From: Promethearchaeota archaeon
GTDB taxonomy: Archaea; Asgardarchaeota; Lokiarchaeia; Sigynarchaeales; SOKP01
Direction: 5' to 3'
Assembly: GCA_014729315.1 (NCBI GenBank)
Contig: WJKD01000469.1
Location: 1-24,086 of the forward strand
DNA length: 24,086 nt
The notes beneath the pieces are model-generated. The model was not told the origin of the DNA. It made no database searches and saw only the letters and a program-made list of their open reading frames with translations. Of this stretch, positions 15,994 to 23,222 are shown piece by piece. Numbering within the stretch: the stretch's first letter is position 1; the number at the start of each line of letters is the position of its first letter. The position numbers and the translations under genes are program-made.

Positions 15994-16009
15994 AGCTTTT
16001 CGAAAAGCT
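15994..16009. promoter_or_regulatory. 16-bp perfect palindrome, possible operator
   Basis: AGCTTTTCGAAAAGCT is self-complementary over all 16 bp. It lies about 45 nt upstream of the TATA-like element of the small membrane protein gene (minus strand). It could be an operator or a cruciform; no T tract follows to suggest a terminator. Confidence 0.4.
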
Positions 16010-16336
16010 TTACCCCTTCGATATTCATATAATACTGCAACAAACGGTTTGGGTTTAATTTTCAATTAGGAATTCTGTCTTAACTTTTAAAAAAAATTCG
16101 CATATTTAAAGTTTATACCAAAATATAGTTAATCGTTTCTATGAAAATTAGTTAAATTCCCATCGTTGTTAAACGTACTGAATAGTAATTTTTTTTTCCA
16201 TTTATCTGGACTGAGATTATTAATTAATATAAACACACTATATAGATTTCTAATATAGTTCAAAAGATTTAAAAAGTTAAAGATCCTATTTTTAACGCTC
16301 CGGAATTCTACGATCCCTTGTTATTTAAATTTATGT

Positions 16337-16354
16337 AGTGTGAAATTTCACACT
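16337..16354. promoter_or_regulatory. 18-bp perfect palindrome, probable operator of the FrhB-like gene
   Basis: AGTGTGAAATTTCACACT is fully self-complementary. Its centre lies about 75 nt before the ATG at 16421 and about 37 nt before the TATA-like box. This is a common place for a dimeric helix-turn-helix regulator to bind. The GTGTGAAA half-sites are strongly non-random against the surrounding A/T. Confidence 0.6.
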
Positions 16355-16420
16355 TAATTTTAATAATTATGAAAAATTTTTAAATTTAAATTAAAAAAAC
16401 GACTTTTGTGAAAAAAAATT

Positions 16421-17362
16421 ATGAAAGTAGAGAAATGCTCGCAAGATCTCGAAAACGAGGTTATCTACGCTGGTTTGTGCATCCACTGTGGGAGCTGTAA
16501 TGCTTTTTGTCCGCATATGGACTTCAATCAAGAGACGGGCGAAGCTTACGTAGTGGATGAGTGCACTGAAACCATTGGATTATGCTATAACTCGTGTCCG
16601 AGAAGTTTCTTGCCTATTAGTAAAATTGAGCAAGATTTATATGGAGAAAATCGAGTTGATTTAGCTGTTGGTGTCTATAAGGATATTATTCAAGTAAAAT
16701 CAAAAAACAAAGATGATATCCTCTATAATTTGACTTTAGCAGCGTTCGAGGAAGGAGTAGTAGAGCACATGGTCTTAGGCGAACAAAAAAGTAAAAAACC
16801 TCCCGTAGCGATGCCTGTCGTTGTAGATGATGCGAAATCGGCGAAAAAACACATCCCCGGAAGCACCATGGAGAACGCGGGTCCGTTAATTACTGGAATC
16901 GGTCAAGCCTATCTCGATCAAAAAAAAAATGTTGGAATCATTGCCAATCCATGTCATCTTCAAGGGTTAGCAAAAATTTTAACTTCAGATTTTAATACGG
17001 GCGCGAGGGAAACAGTTTCCTTAAAAATGGCGTATTGCTGTTCTTCTGGAGGCATGGCCGGATGTAAATACTGCACAGACTTTTCTGGAGAATTTTCAGA
17101 CATCTCTTATTCACCGTGGGGCGCTCCGAAGGGAGAAGCGTTATTAATCATCCGCACTGATTTAGGGCAAAAAGTGGTTGACGCAGCGATTAAAAAGAAG
17201 TTAATCGAGGTATCCAATAAAAAACCCGATCTAAGTGAGATGAAAAAGTTTCTTAATCGAAAGCGTAAAAAGAATTTTGCAACGCTTTTGGGAAGCAATT
17301 TAATAAAAGCGAATTACTTAGAAATTAACATCGACGAAGCTAAGGACATCCTTAAGGAGTAA
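16421..17362 (+). CDS. FrhB/FpoF-family F420 hydrogenase/dehydrogenase beta-subunit-like protein
   Basis: This is a predicted flavo-iron-sulfur protein that passes electrons between ferredoxin-type carriers and coenzyme F420 or a similar deazaflavin/flavin. The N-terminal ferredoxin-like motif is CIHCGSCNAFCP (20-31), followed by a second Cys set (C48, C55, C59-P). The FrhB core is marked by ANPCHLQGLAK (175-185, in the place of the PCQ-type motif) and by CKYCTDFSGEFSDIS (215-229), a hallmark of the family. The 313-aa length is within the FrhB range. No hydrogenase large or small subunit gene and no F420-dependent enzyme gene is adjacent, so this is an orphan subunit; heterodisulfide reductase-type or other redox partners may be encoded elsewhere. 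ATG at 16421 follows the TATA-like element closely, so the leader is short. Regulation through the upstream palindrome is likely. Confidence 0.87.
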   Translation: MKVEKCSQDLENEVIYAGLCIHCGSCNAFCPHMDFNQETGEAYVVDECTETIGLCYNSCPRSFLPISKIEQDLYGENRVDLAVGVYKDIIQVKSKNKDDILYNLTLAAFEEGVVEHMVLGEQKSKKPPVAMPVVVDDAKSAKKHIPGSTMENAGPLITGIGQAYLDQKKNVGIIANPCHLQGLAKILTSDFNTGARETVSLKMAYCCSSGGMAGCKYCTDFSGEFSDISYSPWGAPKGEALLIIRTDLGQKVVDAAIKKKLIEVSNKKPDLSEMKKFLNRKRKKNFATLLGSNLIKANYLEINIDEAKDILKE

Positions 17363-17466
17363 CTCGATACCAAAGGTTTCACTTAATATTTTTTCCTATT
17401 TCTTTCTATAATGTTTTTTTAGATTCTCGATTTCTAGTTCCTTAAAGTCAGAAGCTGTCAAACTAT

Positions 17467-18672
17467 TTAACCTTCAATGCTAAGATCCATCTGGATAATA
17501 AGATCCTCAAAGAAGGCGTTAAAGCTTTCTAAAATCTCGGGGTAATAATTATCTAAATTATCCTTTTCGGAATGGATCCTTCCGCTCGAAAGAAATATCA
17601 TAAATTCGTATCCGAATCGTTTTAAAGGGGCGTGATCGGTGCTAAAGTGAATTAAGGGGGGAATATACATTGGTTTCATTTTATACTCCTCAGATTTCTT
17701 TTTGAGCAAAGTTTCTATTTCACTTTTAATTCTTGGGGAATATAGTTTTTTAGGAAAGCCTTCTGCGTAGGCGTATAAATTAGTTTTCTCGTCAGCTCCA
17801 ACCGAATCAGGTATCAAAAAAAAAGTTGTATCATTATCAAACTCGCTATGTCTTTGTTCAATAAAGGAGTTAGCCCCGCAATCACCCATTTCTTCGGCGC
17901 CGGTAAACACTACTATTAAATGAGTATTTTCGAGACGGTTTTGATTAGGATAAAAGCGATTTATCACTTTGAATGCGCTCGCAACGGAAGTAGCGTTATC
18001 TATTGTTCCATAAGACTCGTTCCCCCTCGAATTAAAAAGTTGTATACTATAAAGTCCTACGAGGAACAAACCATATATGAATTGAATTAAAAGAATGGAA
18101 TCTAAAATATTAAGGAGATACAAAATCGAAATAATCGTAATATGGAATGCAAAAATCGTGCCTCCAAGTAATGCAAAAAGATAAATTGCTCCCGCAAAAA
18201 CAGGATGCAGTTTCATGCTTATAGAGTCGTAATGGGCAAAAACAACTAAGGTTTGCTTCGGTTTTACTTTATTTTCATTAGATTTAGGTAAAATGTCAAC
18301 AATGTAATTAAAAGATTTTCTCTTTTTTCCGATTCTTGTAAGTTTAAACTGTATCTTCTCTCTGATCTGACGGCTGTAAAATGAAAATACGAATAGCACT
18401 GCTGCGAAGAGAAAGACCAATAAGAAAAGATTTACAACCAAAAATGCGAGGGTGACGATCATTAAAAGTCCAACTAAAAAGTTATAGATTCTCAGTAAAA
18501 AATTCATAAAAAAAGTGGTGTATTCAAACGCTTGCTTCTGGAAACCGTCAATATTTAAATTTTTCAACTCGGTTTCAATTAACCCTTGTGCCTTTTTCTC
18601 TCCATTGGTTCCAGGTAATCTAGGAAACGATAACTTTTCTACCAAGTTTTTAGAAAAGTAATTTTCATTCAT
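17467..18672 (-). CDS. Second M28-family metallopeptidase with transmembrane hairpins
   Basis: This paralogue of the peptidase at 7011-8177 is 401 aa and is predicted to be a membrane-anchored zinc peptidase. The metal/catalytic residues are FAHYDS (His147), GTIDNATS (Asp225), GAEEMG (Glu260-Glu261), IPDSVG (Asp289) and RIHSEKD (His367); STDHAPL (344-350) is the family's S-D-H-x-P segment. Probable membrane segments are near 56-75, 77-98, 156-185 and 188-212. The second pair again lies between the first two zinc ligands. The N-terminus LSFPRLPGTNGEKKA aligns with the paralogue. Its ATG at 18672 overlaps the end of the GTPase gene by 8 nt, so the two are very probably translated together. The substrate is unknown. 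The soluble parts probably face one side of the membrane, but the sequence does not settle which. Confidence 0.85.
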   Translation of the reverse strand: MNENYFSKNLVEKLSFPRLPGTNGEKKAQGLIETELKNLNIDGFQKQAFEYTTFFMNFLLRIYNFLVGLLMIVTLAFLVVNLFLLVFLFAAVLFVFSFYSRQIREKIQFKLTRIGKKRKSFNYIVDILPKSNENKVKPKQTLVVFAHYDSISMKLHPVFAGAIYLFALLGGTIFAFHITIISILYLLNILDSILLIQFIYGLFLVGLYSIQLFNSRGNESYGTIDNATSVASAFKVINRFYPNQNRLENTHLIVVFTGAEEMGDCGANSFIEQRHSEFDNDTTFFLIPDSVGADEKTNLYAYAEGFPKKLYSPRIKSEIETLLKKKSEEYKMKPMYIPPLIHFSTDHAPLKRFGYEFMIFLSSGRIHSEKDNLDNYYPEILESFNAFFEDLIIQMDLSIEG

Positions 18673-19201
18673 ATTCTATGTGTCTTTTTTTAACTATACC
18701 TTTCGTGAGGATCTCAAAAATAGATTTGATATTTTCACCAGTTTTGGAAGAGGATTCGAAAAATTTAAACATATTTTTTTCCTCTTTATATTCTCGTCCT
18801 TGTTCGTAATCAACGGCTCTCTTTTCATCCGCCAAATCTGCTTTACATCCAACTAATATAAACACTGGATCGCTTGCGTGCTCGGTTACAATAGAATACC
18901 ATTCATTCAAATTTTTAAAACTTTGAAATCGAGTGATATCGTAGCAGAGTAAGCATCCTAACGCGCCCCTACAATAATTCGGTAAAAAAAATCGAAATCT
19001 TTTTTCTCCAGCAAAATCCCAAATCTGTAATTTAATTTTGGTCTCTTCATCTATAGAAACATCATACGTAGCAAGATCAGTACCTATAGTGATTTTCTGA
19101 GCGATATATTTCCCTGTTATCAATCTCTGAATCAAAGTTGACTTACCAACGCCCCCGTCTCCGACAACTATAGTTTTAAACAAAAGACGCCTTGACACCA
19201 T
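18665..19201 (-). CDS. Ras/Rab-like small GTPase
   Basis: This is a single-domain GTPase of the Ras superfamily (178 aa), of the eukaryote-like kind abundant in Asgard archaea. G1 is GDGGVGKS (14-21), the G2 Thr is Thr38 in KITIGTD, G3 is WDFAGE (61-66), G4 is GCKAD (118-122) and G5 is SSSKT (150-154). Two switches differ from Ras: Gln61 is Glu66 here, and the NKxD Asn is replaced by Cys119. No C-terminal Cys box for prenylation and no N-terminal Gly for acylation is seen, so membrane contact would need a partner. An AGGAGA Shine-Dalgarno lies very close to the ATG at 19201; a GTG one codon later is a better-spaced alternative. The gene may have its own TATA box (about 19225-19240), but it is followed at once by the membrane peptidase gene with overlap. 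Confidence 0.92.
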   Translation of the reverse strand: MVSRRLLFKTIVVGDGGVGKSTLIQRLITGKYIAQKITIGTDLATYDVSIDEETKIKLQIWDFAGEKRFRFFLPNYCRGALGCLLCYDITRFQSFKNLNEWYSIVTEHASDPVFILVGCKADLADEKRAVDYEQGREYKEEKNMFKFFESSSKTGENIKSIFEILTKGIVKKRHIEYE

Positions 19202-19259
19202 TCTCCTCTGATATTATTATAATTAGTACTATAATTATATAATTAATCTTATATATGTG

Positions 19260-20135
19260 TTATTCCAATCGATATTTTTTTCTGAATTTTTTATTAATTG
19301 CTGCTAAATCTTTTTTTATTTGATTTTGAACACTTTCTGGAAAGGGTTCTATAATTTCAGTTAATCTCTGAGTGTTTATATTGTTTATTTCTTTGTAATT
19401 AAGATAGAAAATTATTATAGTCACGAGGGGAGAAAGTATCAAAATTGGGAATATCATTACAGATAAAGATAAACTTACAGAGTCGTTCAAGTTCGAACCT
19501 GGTAATGAATATAACATTCCCTCAATTTGGTTATTCTCTATCATTAAGGAAAATATAATATTGAGAGCATTAAGAACGACAAATAATAGAAGGTTTATCA
19601 TCGTAATTATTTTAAATTTTTTTATTTTAAGAAATGCGAGTAAATTGGAAGTATTCTGGGTACTTAATTGACCCTCCTCACTGATTTGCTTGTAAGGTTT
19701 AACTTCGATTCTGCAATATTTCCAAAGATCGATAAAAATCCAATAATATCCAAAGGTGTATACAAAAACAAATATCAAACTAAAAAATAAATCATAATAT
19801 TTTATCAATTGTGGATGATAATACGATTCAGCACCAATCCAAAACAAAAGTATCAATAGTAATAAGGCACAAAAATTTAATCTGTTAGCGTGAATCTTTT
19901 CCATGCCTAAAGGGTTATAGATTATATAATTATTTGATAATGTAGTGACTTTAAAGGCGTCTAAAACTCGGAAAAACATAGCAAAACCGAACGAAACTGC
20001 GGGAAATAACAGAAGAAAGATATTATTCCAATCTTGAGCGACAACAAACACAAATGATAACGAAAATATGATAATGTCTCTGTATAACCCTTCAGATGTC
20101 AAATGCTTGATAGTTAAATATTTATCATCTGCCAT
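19260..20135 (-). CDS. Six-helix membrane protein of unknown function
   Basis: This 291-aa protein has about six hydrophobic segments (near 20-33, 37-56, 86-102, 114-138, 174-197 and 223-246), no signal peptide, and a charged cytoplasmic-looking C-terminal tail (248-291) ending in KKFRKKYRLE. No transporter or enzyme motif is recognised. A Trp/Tyr-rich stretch (YYWIFIDLWKYC, 130-141) closes helix 4. It lies 58 nt upstream of the GTPase gene on the same strand, so the order membrane protein - GTPase - membrane peptidase may be one operon. A promoter inside the 58-nt gap would instead separate it. ATG at 20135 is the natural start. It diverges from the helicase gene across 104 nt. Confidence 0.75.
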   Translation of the reverse strand: MADDKYLTIKHLTSEGLYRDIIIFSLSFVFVVAQDWNNIFLLLFPAVSFGFAMFFRVLDAFKVTTLSNNYIIYNPLGMEKIHANRLNFCALLLLILLFWIGAESYYHPQLIKYYDLFFSLIFVFVYTFGYYWIFIDLWKYCRIEVKPYKQISEEGQLSTQNTSNLLAFLKIKKFKIITMINLLLFVVLNALNIIFSLMIENNQIEGMLYSLPGSNLNDSVSLSLSVMIFPILILSPLVTIIIFYLNYKEINNINTQRLTEIIEPFPESVQNQIKKDLAAINKKFRKKYRLE

Positions 20136-20239
20136 TTTTCTATTAAAAATGATTGAATTAATTAAACTTTATAGGTCTAGTACTATAAAAATTTAAAATT
20201 GTTAAAATCTATCAAAAACACGACTTTGGACTAAAATAT

Positions 20240-22219
20240 ATGGAATACCTTACATTCTTTCCTTACGACCAGTTTAGAATCTCTCAAGAAAAAATTATAA
20301 GAAGTATCGAACATAGCGCGAGAAAAAAGAAAAATATCTTATTAGTCGCTCCTAACGGTACAGGAAAAACGATTATGGCTCTTAGCGGACTTCTTCCAGT
20401 AGCGAGCGAAAAGGATTTAAAAATTATTTATTTATGTAGAACACATTCTCAAAATACGAGAGTTATAAAAGAATTGTTGAAAATCTATAATTTCTACAAG
20501 AGCCAAGATAATAATGGTGGATCAAGAATTAATGGTTTGTCAATCAGGGGGAGAAACGAGATGTGTTTGAATAAAACTCTGTTATCATTAAAGGCTAATC
20601 CAAAAGAATCGATGTCCATATGTAGCGATTTACGAAAGAATAGAAATTGTGCTCATTTTCTAAATTTATTGAAAAAAAGGGATGGTGTGGACGATCCAAC
20701 TCTAATAAGTCCCGAGCTTTTTGAAAAACCTCTTGATGCAGAAGATCTGATAAATATGTGCAAAGAAAAGAGATTGTGTCCCTATTTTCTTACAAAATTT
20801 TTATTAAAAGAGATGAGCGTAATTATTTGTAATTACCAATGGATTTTTAACCCGTTCATCTTAGAGAATTTCTTAATGTTTATAGATCGAGAATTAGAAG
20901 ACTGTATTCTAGTCATTGACGAATGCCACAATATAATCGATGTTGCTACGGATGTAAACTCAGAAAAATTATCTCCTTATTTACTAAATCTTTGTCTAAA
21001 AGATTTAGAATATTATCAATCGCCAGTCTTAATGCAGAGCTTTGTCCATATTTTATCTGATCACTTAAGAAAAATGGAAAAATCGCTGAAAGTGGACGAA
21101 AAGGCGCTTGATCCATCAAATTTTCTGGATAGTTTGATTAAAAAACTTGGATTTTCTGATTTGACAGAATTTCAGAAGTTTATTAACCAAATTCACGAAT
21201 TTAGCGTATCAATTCACGAAGAAAAAACTGCGAACGGTGAAATTTCCAGAGATTATTTAGGTAGTTTCGCTGATTTTTGGATTAAATGGATAAATTCGTA
21301 TTCATTGGAAAGTTATTTCTTTTGTTATTCTGTCAGCGGAAAGCAGAGGAAGAGATATGTTTCTTTAGAAATTATTGCTTTAGATCCAAGGGAAATAGTT
21401 AGGCCTATTTTGTCCAGATGCCATAGTAGTCTATGTCTCTCGGGAACTGTTAATCCTTACGTGTTTAATAATCTAATGGGTCTAAATCAATGTGGAAAAA
21501 GTTATAAAGCTATTAAAACCCAATCACCTTTTAAAAAAAAGAATATAAAAGCTTTCATTACTGAGGGAGTAGATACGAAGAAAGTAAATCGAACTCCTCT
21601 AATGTATAAGCGGTATATACAAAAAATTGAAGAAGTAATATATAGTACTCCTGCAAATGTAGGAATCTTCTGTGCCTCCTATAGAGTTTTACAAGGATTA
21701 ATAGATTTTGGAATTGAAAAGACTGTTCGCAAACATAATAAAAAGTTGTTTACGGAAGAACCTGGTTTGTCGGCGTCGGAAAATTCAGTTATACTTCAAG
21801 ACTATAAATCCCTGGCATCCGATCCAGATGGAGGTGGCGTTTTATTGGGTGTTTGTGGAGGTAGAAATTCAGAAGGGGAAGATTATCCTGGAGATTACAT
21901 GAATTCTGTCATTATAGTTGGAATCCCTTATCACTTACCTACACCTAGAGTCCAAGCAAAAATAGATTATTATGATGAAGTGTTTAATAAGCAAGGATGG
22001 AATTTTGGTTATTTGTATCCGGCAATTCAAAGAGCAAATCAAGCGAGCGGACGGCCTATAAGAAAATTAAACGATAAGGGTAGCATTATTTTTATGGATT
22101 CTAGATTTAAAAACAAATATCAATGGATTGCTGATTGGCTTCGAAAAGAAATCTTGGTCGTCCCAGATATAAAAAACGCTATAACCCAACTTTTATATCC
22201 ATTTTGGTATTCTAAATGA
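20240..22219 (+). CDS. XPD/Rad3-family Fe-S DNA helicase
   Basis: This is a superfamily 2, 5'-3' DNA helicase of the XPD/Rad3 type (659 aa), expected to act in repair or other DNA unwinding. Motif I is APNGTGKT (37-44) and motif II is DECH (227-230). The Fe-S domain cysteines are C109 (NEMC), C128, C137 (CAHF) and C180 (CPYFL), in the same context as human XPD C116, C134, C155 and C190; C174 is extra. Helicase domain 2 shows LSGTVNP, GGRNSEGEDYPG and QANQASGRPIR (motif VI). The N-terminal FPYDQFRISQE is the Q-motif-like entry of the family. The C-terminal length matches archaeal to eukaryal XPD better than bacterial DinG, and there is no exonuclease domain. ATG at 20240 is clear. No nucleotide-excision repair partner gene lies in the window. 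Confidence 0.92.
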   Translation: MEYLTFFPYDQFRISQEKIIRSIEHSARKKKNILLVAPNGTGKTIMALSGLLPVASEKDLKIIYLCRTHSQNTRVIKELLKIYNFYKSQDNNGGSRINGLSIRGRNEMCLNKTLLSLKANPKESMSICSDLRKNRNCAHFLNLLKKRDGVDDPTLISPELFEKPLDAEDLINMCKEKRLCPYFLTKFLLKEMSVIICNYQWIFNPFILENFLMFIDRELEDCILVIDECHNIIDVATDVNSEKLSPYLLNLCLKDLEYYQSPVLMQSFVHILSDHLRKMEKSLKVDEKALDPSNFLDSLIKKLGFSDLTEFQKFINQIHEFSVSIHEEKTANGEISRDYLGSFADFWIKWINSYSLESYFFCYSVSGKQRKRYVSLEIIALDPREIVRPILSRCHSSLCLSGTVNPYVFNNLMGLNQCGKSYKAIKTQSPFKKKNIKAFITEGVDTKKVNRTPLMYKRYIQKIEEVIYSTPANVGIFCASYRVLQGLIDFGIEKTVRKHNKKLFTEEPGLSASENSVILQDYKSLASDPDGGGVLLGVCGGRNSEGEDYPGDYMNSVIIVGIPYHLPTPRVQAKIDYYDEVFNKQGWNFGYLYPAIQRANQASGRPIRKLNDKGSIIFMDSRFKNKYQWIADWLRKEILVVPDIKNAITQLLYPFWYSK

Positions 22220-22313
22220 AGAAATATATTAGCCTTTATTCCGAATAGATTCATGAAAGAATTACATGCCTCAAAATTATTAATAAGGAAGAAAAAAATT
22301 ATCCATAATAACT

Positions 22314-23045
22314 TCAAGTTTCCTTAATTAATCTTTTAGAGATGAATTCGGGCAAAAAAAAGCCTAAATAATATTCAAGCGCGCTTGAGATTAATAATAT
22401 TCTGATCAATGCAAGAGATAATGTGGTTAATGGTGCAGCGGATTCATACAATGCAGAAATCGTAAATGAAATAAAAGCAATCAATAAAAATCTTCCTTTC
22501 CATCTAATTCTTTGATCCATTGATTTTAATGATTCCCTCGTGAATAAGATACCCGTAATTAGAAAAGTGATTATTGCAAAAAACTGATAGGAAATTGTAA
22601 ATAGGGAAAATTCAGCATAAAATCCGTCAACAAAACCTATTAGTTTTGGATTTGTAAATAGAAATAAAAGAAGGAAAAATTCATACACAATGAAAATAAG
22701 AATGAAAACCGTTAAAATTTTAGATTTATAATTAGGATATACAAATACGCAAAAGGAATAAATCCAGCACATTAGAGCAACGGGTATGAATGCAATTCCT
22801 AAAAATAAATAGGCAAATTCTGATAGGAAGCTGTCGAAGAAAATTCTTAGAATAAAGTCTATTGATCTGGGCCACCAAGGTGAAGATATAAAAATCCACG
22901 TTAATCCAACAGTAATAAATGTTTTCTCTTTCTTAGATAAATATTTTCTTAATATACTAGCTCCTATAATCAAAGAGATAACGACAAAAATTACGCTAAA
23001 AGTCCCGGATATGATCTGAAATTCGTTTAAGTCTGTAATGGCCAT
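22314..23045 (-). CDS. Seven-helix membrane protein of unknown function
   Basis: This 243-aa protein is almost wholly hydrophobic, with about seven membrane segments (near 11-32, 43-58, 75-103, 109-131, 145-168, 184-200 and 205-228). A striking SSPWWPRS (54-61) closes helix 2. The layout resembles the seven-helix sensory modules found at the start of some histidine kinases, but no kinase or other effector domain follows, and the chain ends soon after helix 7 (SKRLIKET). I do not recognise a family. ATG at 23045 is the natural start. The MFS transporter gene ends 177 nt upstream on the same strand, too far for obvious coupling. Confidence 0.72.
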   Translation of the reverse strand: MAITDLNEFQIISGTFSVIFVVISLIIGASILRKYLSKKEKTFITVGLTWIFISSPWWPRSIDFILRIFFDSFLSEFAYLFLGIAFIPVALMCWIYSFCVFVYPNYKSKILTVFILIFIVYEFFLLLFLFTNPKLIGFVDGFYAEFSLFTISYQFFAIITFLITGILFTRESLKSMDQRIRWKGRFLLIAFISFTISALYESAAPLTTLSLALIRILLISSALEYYLGFFLPEFISKRLIKET

Positions 23046-23222
23046 TTACCACACAAAATTATAATGTTATTAGAATTATTAACATAATCGTTATTAATGC
23101 TTAAAAATATTTTTGAGATAATTTTTCTTATTGTTATAAAATTAGTGTTTTTAATTCTATTACATAATAGGATAATTTCTTTTTTATTAACATGATTTTA
23201 TGGTCTTAATTCTTAATGTTCA

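Larger units (their letters stand above)
15925..16420. promoter_or_regulatory. Divergent intergenic region with two perfect palindromes
   Basis: This is 496 nt without a gene. It contains a 16-bp palindrome (15994-16009) nearer the left gene and an 18-bp palindrome (16337-16354) nearer the right gene; both are listed separately. The TATA-like box for the right gene is TTTTAAATTTAAA (16377-16389), centred about 38 nt before its ATG. Confidence 0.5.
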
